In this document: positions 37,613 to 44,842 of the stretch, piece after piece | Position numbering within the stretch: the first letter of the stretch is position 1 | How the letters are laid out: each line of letters begins with the position of its first letter | Source: CAJQQK01 sp965224225 | Lineage (GTDB): Bacteria > Pseudomonadota > Alphaproteobacteria > Rhizobiales > Hyphomicrobiaceae | Reading direction: 5' to 3' | DNA: 64,000 nucleotides | NCBI GenBank assembly: GCA_965224225.1 | Contig: CBDCZF010000011.1 | Coordinates: forward strand, 186,001 to 250,000 | Made by a program: the position numbers and the translations under genes | Notes under the pieces: generated by a model | What the model saw: only the letters and a program-made list of their open reading frames with translations | What the model was told of the DNA's origin: nothing | Database searches by the model: none

Positions 37613-37666
37613 GTTTCCGAAGTTCGCACCCACATTGCAGCAACCTTCTTAGCGAACTTCGGAAAC
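37613..37666. promoter_or_regulatory. 15-bp perfect inverted repeat upstream of acyl-CoA synthetase
   Basis: GTTTCCGAAGTTCGC (37613-37627) and GCGAACTTCGGAAAC (37652-37666) form a perfect 15-bp inverted repeat with a 24-nt spacer, 21-74 nt upstream of the ATG at 37592. Each arm contains its own 9-bp palindrome of the form CGAANTTCG. This looks like paired operator sites about 39 bp apart; an RNA hairpin is the alternative. Confidence 0.6.
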
Positions 37667-37706
37667 CAAAGGGACGCCAGAATAAGATGTTTGCTAGTGT
37701 GATTCA

Positions 37707-37758
37707 GATCCAGAAGTTCGTTCTGACCCTGCCGTACCCGATGACTAACTTCTGGATC
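37707..37758. promoter_or_regulatory. 12-bp perfect inverted repeat, second in the acyl-CoA synthetase leader
   Basis: GATCCAGAAGTT (37707-37718) and AACTTCTGGATC (37747-37758) are perfect inverted repeats with a 28-nt spacer. The arms share GAAGTTCG with the first inverted repeat, so both may bind the same regulator or derive from the same element. It ends nine bases before copy A of the 148-bp repeat. Confidence 0.5.
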
Positions 37759-37766
37759 ATCACACC

Positions 37767-37914
37767 AGAGCGTTTCCAGTTTAGCCGCAATCGCCCCGAG
37801 GGAGCGCAGGCGACCCGCCGCATTGCGGCGCCCCTCGGAGGCCGGCCGTTAGGCCGAATAGCCGTGAGAGAAAAGACAGATAGATCCATTTCCACGTAAG
37901 TCGGAAATGATCTA
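37767..37914. repeat. 148-bp palindromic MITE-like repeat, copy A
   Basis: This segment matches 42984-43131 with nine mismatches in 148 bases and no gaps. Its ends form imperfect inverted repeats (AGAGCGTTTCC at one side, GGAAATGATCT at the other). The interior is palindromic: CGCCGCA/TGCGGCG, and CCGAGGG against CCCCTCGG. It overlaps the last codon of the carboxyltransferase gene, supplying its TAG stop. Confidence 0.85.
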
Positions 37915-39447
37915 GTAGCTCGTCGGCCAGGTGCGCATCAGGTGCTCGCCGATGCCGCCGGTTCGACGACGGCGCTGCACATCGAGCATGCGTATCAGAT
38001 AGGCACGCGTCTCTTGCGGCTTGATTACGTCGTGAGCTGAAAAGATCCGCGCCATGTCCCAGATCTCCAGATCTTTCTGGATGTGCGCGAGCGCATCTTC
38101 AAAGCCCTCATCACCAGGAGATTTGTTGTGCACGATATTGGTGGCAAATACCGGGTCCATGAAGCTGACTTCAGCCGTCGGCCAGGCCACCATCGAATCG
38201 TTGTGGGCGCCGCCGCCCATGGCAACATAGGCACGGCCGTACGCCTTTCGTACAAGCACTGTGACAGACGGCACCGTCGTCAGGCAGGTCGCGTTCATGA
38301 AGTTCATGATCCAGCCGGGGGCGCCACGTCGTTCGGCGTCTGTGCCGACAACGAAACCCGGTGTGTCCATGAGGCGGACGATCGGAATGTTGAAGCTGTC
38401 GCAAAGCACGGTGAAATCTATGGCCTTTCGGCAAGCGTCCGCTGAGAGCGCGCCGCCGCCAACAATCGGGTTGTTTGCCAGAATGCCGGCCACCCGGCCG
38501 CCGAGCCGGGCAAAGCCAACCACCAGTGGCTTACCAAAGCGAGCTTTGAACTCGAAGAAGCTATCCCTGTCGACGATGACGTCGATGATCTTCTTCATAT
38601 TGTATACTTGCGTGCGCTTCTCAGGCAGGATTTCGAGAATGCGGTCTTGCTCTTCTCCCGAACCCTCGGGGACCGATGCTTCCGGCGGCAGTTCACCGTT
38701 GTGGCCCGGCATATAGGACAAGAACCGGCGCAAAGCGTCCATTGCCTCTTCATCCGTATCGACAAAGTGATCGATCAGGCCGGTTTGCTCTGCATGCAGG
38801 CGCCAACCGCCGAGTTCTTCCAGATCAACTTTTTCGCCGATCGCCATCGACACAAGTCGCGGGCTCGAAACCGACATGATCGACCCACGCTTCATCACGG
38901 CGAAATCAGAAATGCAGCATAGCCACGCCGACGAGCCAAAGGAGGTATTGAGCGCCGCAGAAGCCCACGGTGTATCGCGCGTTCTGCGAAACTGCGTAGT
39001 GTCGTTGCCAAGAAGCTGCCCCATGCCCCTCGAGCCCTGGGCGTCGGGCAGCCGCGCACCGGTCGACTCTCCGACATGAACCAATGGCATACCCTTCTCG
39101 GTGCAGACCCTGCGGATGTAGCCCATTTTCTTGGAGTTGGTCGCACTCGTCGAGGCCCCCTTGGTCGTGAAGTCGTTCACGATCACGCCTGCGTCCCGCC
39201 CTTCAATACGGGCAAATCCAGCGATCTTGCCATCACGCGGTGTGCCGGCGACATCTTGGTCGAACACGCCCGAGGCGCCGAGCAGACCGACCTCAAAGAA
39301 GCTGTCTTCATCGACCAGTGCGGCAACGCGCTCTTCGGCATTGAGATCGCCTCGCTCCTTGCGCCGCGCCAGCTTGTCCGCACCTCCCATGCGGCGGGCT
39401 TCCTTGCGTCTGCGATCGAGCTCCGCGAGGCTTTGTTCGTGGGCCAT
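37912..39447 (-). CDS. Acyl-CoA carboxylase carboxyltransferase subunit (PccB-like)
   Basis: This biotin-dependent carboxyltransferase beta-type protein of 511 residues has the two crotonase-fold halves. Key blocks are GVIVNDFTTKGASTSATNSKKMGYI, GESTGARLPDAQGSRG in the N half, and NNPIVGGGALSADACRKAIDF and MDTPGFVVGTDAERRG in the C half. These resemble propionyl- and methylmalonyl-type enzymes. No biotin carboxylase or BCCP gene is visible nearby, so it must share one from elsewhere or do decarboxylation. It sits 22 bases after the enolase-superfamily gene. Confidence 0.85.
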   Translation of the reverse strand: MAHEQSLAELDRRRKEARRMGGADKLARRKERGDLNAEERVAALVDEDSFFEVGLLGASGVFDQDVAGTPRDGKIAGFARIEGRDAGVIVNDFTTKGASTSATNSKKMGYIRRVCTEKGMPLVHVGESTGARLPDAQGSRGMGQLLGNDTTQFRRTRDTPWASAALNTSFGSSAWLCCISDFAVMKRGSIMSVSSPRLVSMAIGEKVDLEELGGWRLHAEQTGLIDHFVDTDEEAMDALRRFLSYMPGHNGELPPEASVPEGSGEEQDRILEILPEKRTQVYNMKKIIDVIVDRDSFFEFKARFGKPLVVGFARLGGRVAGILANNPIVGGGALSADACRKAIDFTVLCDSFNIPIVRLMDTPGFVVGTDAERRGAPGWIMNFMNATCLTTVPSVTVLVRKAYGRAYVAMGGGAHNDSMVAWPTAEVSFMDPVFATNIVHNKSPGDEGFEDALAHIQKDLEIWDMARIFSAHDVIKPQETRAYLIRMLDVQRRRRTGGIGEHLMRTWPTSY

Positions 39448-39469
39448 GTTTTCTCCTCGGTAGAGATGA

Positions 39470-40543
39470 TCAGCTGAAGTGGAGCAGGTCGACCGTCAAG
39501 CGCTCGAGTTTGTCCTCATCAAGCCGGGGCCAATAGCCCTTGGCGAGCTGAACGGCGCCGCCCGCAAAAGGCAGTGGATTCATAAACAAGCGCTCTGTCG
39601 GCTTGAGGAAGCCGTTGAATTCTCCGGCATTCGTAATGCTGCGCGATGCGATACAAGCCTCGAGCCAGGAGTGAATTTCGCTGCCGAGACCATCGCCGAG
39701 CACTGGCGTCATGTCATGCCTGTAAATGTGATCGATACCCGCCTGCAATTGATCCAGGCTGCCGAAGCGCTTGAGCTTAACTTTGCAGAACTCGACACCC
39801 GGAATGTCCGCCGCGCGTTCTATATCGGCCAATGAGCAAATTGGTTCATCGAGCATCAAAGGCAAGGTGCCAACGGCAGCGACGGCGGCATTGCTTTCCC
39901 AATCGTCCGCCTCACAGGGCTGTTCGAACAGCTCTATGCCTTCCGGGTCGACGATCTCTGCGAAACGGATCGCGTCGTCACGATCATAGGCGCGGTTGGC
40001 ATCGACGCGCAGTGTTGCCCGGCCTGCTGTCGTCGATTGGATCCAACCAAGCCGCTGAAGGTCTCCTTCCAGGTCCTTGCCAACCTTGATCTTGAAGGTT
40101 CGAAATCCCGCAGCGAGCGCCTCTTCAATTTCCGCTTCGATGCCGCCCTTGTCGAGGGCACCAATCGGTGTCAGGAGCGGAAGCTCAATATCGCGCTCGA
40201 TGGCCAGCACCGGATGACGTTCGAGGACTTCAAGCGCCACAGTGCAGGCCGTTGCGGCAACTTTGCTCTCCTCGAATTCGGCCAGCACCAGCTCTTTGGC
40301 GGTTTCCGCGTTGCGGCCGGGCAACTTTGCCAGGTATCGACGGAGGAAGCTCCAGCCACCCTCGCGCGTTTCGCCGCTAGAACCGGGTGAAATGTGGCCG
40401 TCAGCAAATGCGCACGAGCCGTCATCGCCCAGCACCTCGACAACGTAAGGCTCGAACTCGTTGAACGTTCGATATGATAGCCGATAGGGTTTGCTGAGGG
40501 GCAAGCGAAGCCGGCGTAGTCTAACCTCTTTGATATTGGTCAT
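39470..40543 (-). CDS. Enolase-superfamily enzyme, mandelate racemase/muconate-lactonizing type
   Basis: This metal-dependent enzyme of 357 residues abstracts a proton alpha to a carboxylate. MLE-type landmarks are the KxK base (FKIKVGKD, about residue 155), the first metal ligand in RVDANRAYD, the second in ELFEQPC, the third in LMLDEPI and the opposite lysine in CKVKLKRFG. The N-terminal capping domain is complete. It could be a lactonising, racemising or dehydrating enzyme; the substrate is unknown. It lies in the repeat-flanked block with a carboxyltransferase and an SDR. Confidence 0.85.
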   Translation of the reverse strand: MTNIKEVRLRRLRLPLSKPYRLSYRTFNEFEPYVVEVLGDDGSCAFADGHISPGSSGETREGGWSFLRRYLAKLPGRNAETAKELVLAEFEESKVAATACTVALEVLERHPVLAIERDIELPLLTPIGALDKGGIEAEIEEALAAGFRTFKIKVGKDLEGDLQRLGWIQSTTAGRATLRVDANRAYDRDDAIRFAEIVDPEGIELFEQPCEADDWESNAAVAAVGTLPLMLDEPICSLADIERAADIPGVEFCKVKLKRFGSLDQLQAGIDHIYRHDMTPVLGDGLGSEIHSWLEACIASRSITNAGEFNGFLKPTERLFMNPLPFAGGAVQLAKGYWPRLDEDKLERLTVDLLHFS

Positions 40544-40764
40544 GCCTGATTTCCTGGCTGACTTGTATTTCGCGCCCTGTAGGCCATTCCGCGCACATTC
40601 GCTCTATGCCGTCTTCTGACACAGTCCGCGAAGATGGTTCGCAATGGTCAGCTTTGCCCTTAACGCACGCCTGCAATGTGTAGTTGTTATTGCTACTACA
40701 TTTCATTTCGACCGTTGGCAAGCCTGGATCCAAGTTCAGATTTGAGGACTACTACGATCCATCA

Positions 40765-41562
40765 CTAATAGTTGACGGCTTCGCCGGAGCCACCGTCGAC
40801 AGCAATGCATTGCCCCGTGATCATGCCGGCTGCTTCGGAGCAGAAGAAAACGGCTGCCGCTGCCAGGTCTTCCGGCCGGACAAGCTTGCCCAATGGCACA
40901 TCCTTTGTTCGCCGGCCGATGACTTCATCGATCGTGCAACTCGCCTCCTTAGCTTCGCGCTCGAACATCTTCATCATTCGCTCGGTGACCGTGTAGCCGG
41001 GATGAATGCAGTTGACGGTCACGTTGTGCCGGCCGGCATAGCCTGCAAATTGCTTCGTAAAATTCGACACGCCGGCATTTACGACGCCATTGGTCATGCG
41101 CAATGGCGCTACGATGCGCGCCGTCATGCCGCCGATATTGATGATGCGCCCTGCTTGTCGCTGTTTCATATCTTCCAGGACGAGCCGGGCAATTCGGATA
41201 TAAGCCATCAGTTTTACGTCGATGTGATAGCGAAACAGATCGTCGGTTAGCTCATCAAATGGCGCGCTGGTCGACGTCACAGCGTTATTGACGAGCACAT
41301 CGATCTTGCCGGCCGATTGTATGACGTCTGCCACCAGTTGCTCGATATCATCGAGTTTGCTCACATCGGCGCAAATATCCCATGCCTTCACACCGTTCGC
41401 TTCAATCTCACGTCGAGCCGATAACAATGACTCCTCAGTGCGGCCGCAGATCGCGACGTGCATTCCGAGCCGGGAAAAGGCCAGCGCGATTGCACGGCCA
41501 ATGCCACGGCTACCGCCAGTGACCAACGCAACTTTTCCCTCGAAGCCAGCCCGTTCAAACAT
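40765..41562 (-). CDS. SDR-fold protein lacking the YxxxK catalytic pair
   Basis: The N-terminus is a standard classical SDR: TGGSRGIG (about 15-22), VDVLVNNAVTS and GRIINIGGMTA. Where family members read YxxSK before NFTK, this protein reads NGVVNAGVSNFTK, so both catalytic Tyr and Lys are replaced by Asn. The rest, including VTVNCIHPGYTVTERM and the C-terminal VDGGSGE, is intact, and the length is normal at 265 residues. It may have a different chemistry, or be a non-reducing binding protein. It lies in the repeat-flanked block. Confidence 0.8.
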   Translation of the reverse strand: MFERAGFEGKVALVTGGSRGIGRAIALAFSRLGMHVAICGRTEESLLSARREIEANGVKAWDICADVSKLDDIEQLVADVIQSAGKIDVLVNNAVTSTSAPFDELTDDLFRYHIDVKLMAYIRIARLVLEDMKQRQAGRIINIGGMTARIVAPLRMTNGVVNAGVSNFTKQFAGYAGRHNVTVNCIHPGYTVTERMMKMFEREAKEASCTIDEVIGRRTKDVPLGKLVRPEDLAAAAVFFCSEAAGMITGQCIAVDGGSGEAVNY

Positions 41563-41759
41563 CTATCTGCCTCTCATCTGCTGCTAGCCCGATCTATTCA
41601 CCAGCACGTGGATTGCTCGTTGCCGAAGTCATACCGATTTTGCAGCGCAAAGGAAATTTCCGAACAGCCGACGAAGGCACGACCTTGCGTGATCATTTCG
41701 ACTTGCCTCGCCCTGCCTGCCAGTTCGGATGGTAGTCGGCTGCGATCGGCAATATGAGG

Positions 41760-42629
41760 TCAGGCCGCGACGGGCCGCGCCTCATCTCGAACCTGAGTTC
41801 GGTGCATCATGCGCCTCATTGACGGATTGAGTTGATTGCGCCGGTGAAGCGTGCATCGATTGTCCCAGATTACGAGATCACCCCGTTGCCAAAGTTGCGC
41901 CCAACTGTAATCGTGGCTCTCGATGTGTCCCCAAAGATCATCCAGGAGTTGATCGCTTTCGGCATCGCTCAACCCGACGATCCAGGCATTAGGGCGGCGA
42001 CCAAGATACAGCGCCTTGCGCCCTGAACCGGGATGGCGAATGACGAGCGGGTGAATGGCGCCAGGGCGGTCTGCATTGGAATAGGATTCCTCATAGCCGT
42101 GCCGCAACTCGCCGGACGAATTTCGCGTTGCATCATGTTTGCACGAAAGGCCATCTATCAGCGTCGCGAGATTCTCAGGTAGCGTCTCATAGGCCCTGTA
42201 GAGGCTGTAAAACAGCGTTTCGCCACCTTCCTCAGGCACTTCGATGCCGTAGAGCAAACTCGCCTTTGGAGGCAAGTCGTTGTAGCTCATATCCTGATGC
42301 CACACGAGTTCGGAGTTGCCGAGCGCTCCGGCTGGTTTGCCATCGACAACGATATTGGAAAGGATCGTTATTTCCGGCCGGCTTGGATCAAACGGTGTTC
42401 CACCCCGCCCTGTCGGCGCCATGTCCAATACACCAAAGCGTTGCGAGAATTCCGCCAGCGCATCATCGTCGAGATCCTGTCCTCGGAAGCGAAGCACGCT
42501 ATGTTCATACCAAGCCTCCAAGATTTGCTCAAAAATAGCTTCGTTGACGTCGGCCCTGACGTTTAATCCGACAATGTCTGCACCGAGTGCTGCTCCGCTT
42601 GGGACAACTTCAATTGTTGAACCTGTCAT
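41760..42629 (-). CDS. TauD/TfdA-family Fe(II)/2-oxoglutarate dioxygenase
   Basis: This is an alpha-ketoglutarate-dependent dioxygenase of about 289 residues. The iron triad is present: H and D in WHQDMSY (about residues 115-121) and the distal His in CTLHRR (about 265), followed by the arginine that holds 2-oxoglutarate. It resembles TauD and TfdA, which hydroxylate sulfonates, herbicides and related ethers. GGAAGT just before the ATG at 42629 fixes the start. It is the first gene inside copy B of the repeat, in the same strand as the block. The substrate is unknown. Confidence 0.88.
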   Translation of the reverse strand: MTGSTIEVVPSGAALGADIVGLNVRADVNEAIFEQILEAWYEHSVLRFRGQDLDDDALAEFSQRFGVLDMAPTGRGGTPFDPSRPEITILSNIVVDGKPAGALGNSELVWHQDMSYNDLPPKASLLYGIEVPEEGGETLFYSLYRAYETLPENLATLIDGLSCKHDATRNSSGELRHGYEESYSNADRPGAIHPLVIRHPGSGRKALYLGRRPNAWIVGLSDAESDQLLDDLWGHIESHDYSWAQLWQRGDLVIWDNRCTLHRRNQLNPSMRRMMHRTQVRDEARPVAA

Positions 42630-42819
42630 CGTACTTCCTTTCACCGCAGAAAAATCGACAGTGCTGTCTCCATAGTTTTAGGCTGTTCAATGGAGTTTCA
42701 ATCAACAGCTTGATTTGAGCGCATCAACGCTCAGTCTGATTTCGCTTCCGGCACCCAAAGTACCGCCGACGAGATGCGAATCTAGAATTTTCGTAGCAAG
42801 ATTCCGCGGCGCTTGCGCC

Positions 42820-42925
42820 ATGTGTTTCCTCTTACCTGCTCCCGCCCTTCCGGGCGCACGCGTACGGGAGAAACTTCTCCCGGCGGGGAGCGGGCTGGCC
42901 CCGCGGGCGCAGCACATGCAAAGAA
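42820..42925. repeat. GC-rich imperfect palindrome in the dioxygenase leader
   Basis: CGGGAGAA (42865-42872) pairs perfectly with TTCTCCCG (42875-42882) around a 2-nt loop. Flanking runs (GCTCCCGCC against GGCGGGGAGC, and CATGTG against CACATG) extend it imperfectly. Similar CCCG/GGGAGAAG intergenic palindromes are common in alphaproteobacteria. No coding function is seen here. Confidence 0.45.
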
Positions 42926-42983
42926 ACCAGCAGCCCAATCAGGCCGCCGGTTCCACGTCACGCGTCTGCCAATCCGCCGCCCA

Positions 42984-43131
42984 AGAGCGTTTCCGATTTA
43001 GCCGGAATCGCAACGAGGGAGCGCAGGCGACCCGCCGCATTGCGGCGCCCCTCGGAGGCCGGCCGCTAGGCCGAATAGCCGTTAGAGAAAAGACAGATAG
43101 ATCCACTTCCACGAAAGTCGGAAATGATCTA
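42984..43131. repeat. 148-bp palindromic MITE-like repeat, copy B
   Basis: This is the direct-orientation copy of 37767-37914, about 94% identical by eye (nine mismatches, no gaps). As in copy A, its last bases form the TAG stop codon of a minus-strand gene, here the acidic protein ending at 43129. Together the copies bracket about 5.1 kb holding four catabolic genes. Confidence 0.85.
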
Positions 43132-43947
43132 CGCAGCGATCTCCGCCACATCCGGCCCAAGCGCACCGGCGCTGTCGAACTCGTCGACCACCGGGCCGCT
43201 TTCGAGGACCAAGCTTTCCTGGGTCTGGATGGCGGTGAAGTCGCCTTCGATCTCGAGGATGCCGCCGTCGTCGGCGATCAGGGTGATGTTGGTCTCCTGG
43301 ATCAGCGTGTTGTTGGTGATGTTGAGTTCGTCGATGAAGATGTAGACGTTGTCGCCGGCGCTGCCGCCGAACATGTCGCAGGGCAGTTCGCCGGAAAACA
43401 CGGCGTCATAGCCGCCGGCTTCGGCAAAGGCTTCCGGGCCCCAGCCCATCGCATCGGCGAGGAAACCGCCGTCGCTGCCGGCACCACCACCGCCGCCCGT
43501 TGCGGGAGGTCCATCGGCGACCGGGGCCGGCTGGGTTGAGATCGGTGCCGTCTCGGCACCGCCGCCCAGATCCGCCGCCGGCGGGGCTTGGCCCGCCTGT
43601 GGCGGGGGCTCGGCATCGGCCGGCTGGGTTTCAATGTCTTCGCCCGTGTCCGGGGCCGGCCGGAATGGCGAATAAGACGAGGGCGCAGACGGGCCGGCAT
43701 CACCGAGCGAACGTGCTGCATAGCTATCCGGCGTTGCTTCCGCGTCGGAGGCCGGTTCGCTGGCAGCCAGCGGCTTCAGCGCCATGTCGGAGTCTTCCGA
43801 ACTTGACGGCAACCTGCCGCCCTTATCGGATTCGGCCGACATCGGATCTTCATAGCTGCTCGCATAAGCCGAGCTGACCTTGGCGATGTGATCATCGTCT
43901 TCCTCGCCGGGCATCGCGGTCCAGGCTGTATCGAGTGTCTGTTTCAT
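43129..43947 (-). CDS. Acidic, proline-rich protein with a beta-rich C-terminus, function unknown
   Basis: I do not recognise the family. From the ATG at 43947 (preceded by GGAG nine bases upstream) the protein has about 272 residues. The N half is acidic and low-complexity with many D, E, S, P and A; a PPP/GGGG linker follows. The last 90 residues are hydrophobic and beta-rich (NVYIFIDELNITNNTL, then ITLIADDGGILEIEG). There is no signal peptide or membrane segment. It is divergent from the Crp-family gene and next to cyclase and kinase genes, so it could be a target of that signalling set. The stop codon is supplied by the repeat. Partner and role are not known. Confidence 0.65.
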   Translation of the reverse strand: MKQTLDTAWTAMPGEEDDDHIAKVSSAYASSYEDPMSAESDKGGRLPSSSEDSDMALKPLAASEPASDAEATPDSYAARSLGDAGPSAPSSYSPFRPAPDTGEDIETQPADAEPPPQAGQAPPAADLGGGAETAPISTQPAPVADGPPATGGGGGAGSDGGFLADAMGWGPEAFAEAGGYDAVFSGELPCDMFGGSAGDNVYIFIDELNITNNTLIQETNITLIADDGGILEIEGDFTAIQTQESLVLESGPVVDEFDSAGALGPDVAEIAA

Positions 43948-44155
43948 GGTCTCAACTCCGTTTGGATCTTGGGCGGTGCCGAGCGCCCGAAAAGCTGTGC
44001 TCTTCATAGCTATCCGTCAGAGTGATCTGGTTCCGTGAAGCAGTTCACACTTTCGGAACTTTTTCGCGCGCTGACTCTGGACCACTCGCAGCACCGGACC
44101 GATACTGGCGCAGCGAAGGCACTGCTTTTACCGTCGCAACGGATTGGACCGAGCC

Positions 44156-44836
44156 ATGCTGCAAGACATCCCGCTGTTCGCCAATATCTCCGAGGCAACT
44201 GCCGAGGCCCTCCAGAACCGCGCGCGATCGCGCAAGTTCAAGAAGGGCGAGCACCTGTTCAGTCCCGGTGACGAATCGGATTCGATGTATGTGATTTCGT
44301 CCGGGCGGATCCGGATCTGGACGGTGTCGGCATCAGGCGCCGAGATCACGCTCAATGTGCTCGGGCCCGGTGCCGTATTCGGCGAGATAGGCCTGTTGGA
44401 TGGCAGTGAGCGTACCGCCGGTGCCTCGGCGCTCGACGCTACCGAATTACAGGTAATCAGTCGCGGTGCCTTCGACGATGCGCTCGACCGCGACCCGCAG
44501 CTCGGCCGCAACGCGATCCGATTTTTGTGCGAGCGGTTGAGATGGGTCAGTGCGCGTATGGAGGATTCCGCCATGCGCAGTGCCGCGAGCCGGCTCGCGC
44601 GACTGCTCGTGCATCTCTGCGCCGACTACGGCAAGGAAAGCGACCAGGGCATCCAGGTCTCGATCAATCTGTCACAAGGTGAACTGGCCCAATGGGCGCA
44701 AATGTCACGCGAGAGCCTGAACAAGATCCTCAACCGCTGGGCCGGCGAGGGCATGCTCATCCACTCGCGTGGCAATATCACGGTGCAGGATCACGACTGG
44801 CTCTCGGACATCGCTGAGTTCGGGGATGATGAGTGA
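44156..44836 (+). CDS. Crp/Fnr-family transcriptional regulator
   Basis: The protein has a cyclic nucleotide-binding domain (residues 1-115) with FSPGDESDSMYVISSGRIRIW and GAVFGEIGLLDGSERTAGASA, the phosphate-binding cassette with the Arg/Thr that contact cAMP. The C-terminal winged-helix HTH (about 145-215) reads LSQGELAQWAQMSRESLNKILNRW. There is no N-terminal cysteine cluster, so it is not an Fnr-type oxygen sensor. The ATG at 44156 is used; a TTG four codons upstream is possible. A class III cyclase-like gene is on the other strand immediately downstream, so cAMP control is plausible. Confidence 0.88.
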   Translation: MLQDIPLFANISEATAEALQNRARSRKFKKGEHLFSPGDESDSMYVISSGRIRIWTVSASGAEITLNVLGPGAVFGEIGLLDGSERTAGASALDATELQVISRGAFDDALDRDPQLGRNAIRFLCERLRWVSARMEDSAMRSAASRLARLLVHLCADYGKESDQGIQVSINLSQGELAQWAQMSRESLNKILNRWAGEGMLIHSRGNITVQDHDWLSDIAEFGDDE

Positions 44837-44842
44837 GGTTGG

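Noticed and set aside
37519..37899. Plus-strand ORF of 126 residues at copy A
   Set aside because: It runs antisense to the synthetase start and through the inverted repeats and the 148-bp repeat.
42715..43539. Plus-strand ORF of 274 residues across copy B of the repeat
   Set aside because: It spans a known repeat, reads into the antisense of another gene and has no ribosome site; the same peptide appears at copy A only because of the repeat.
44156..44836. The Crp-family protein as the regulator of the FNR box at 55.7 kb
   Set aside because: It has no cysteine cluster and its recognition helix (RESLNK) lacks the ExxSR pattern that reads TTGAT, so FnrL/FixK from elsewhere is more likely.
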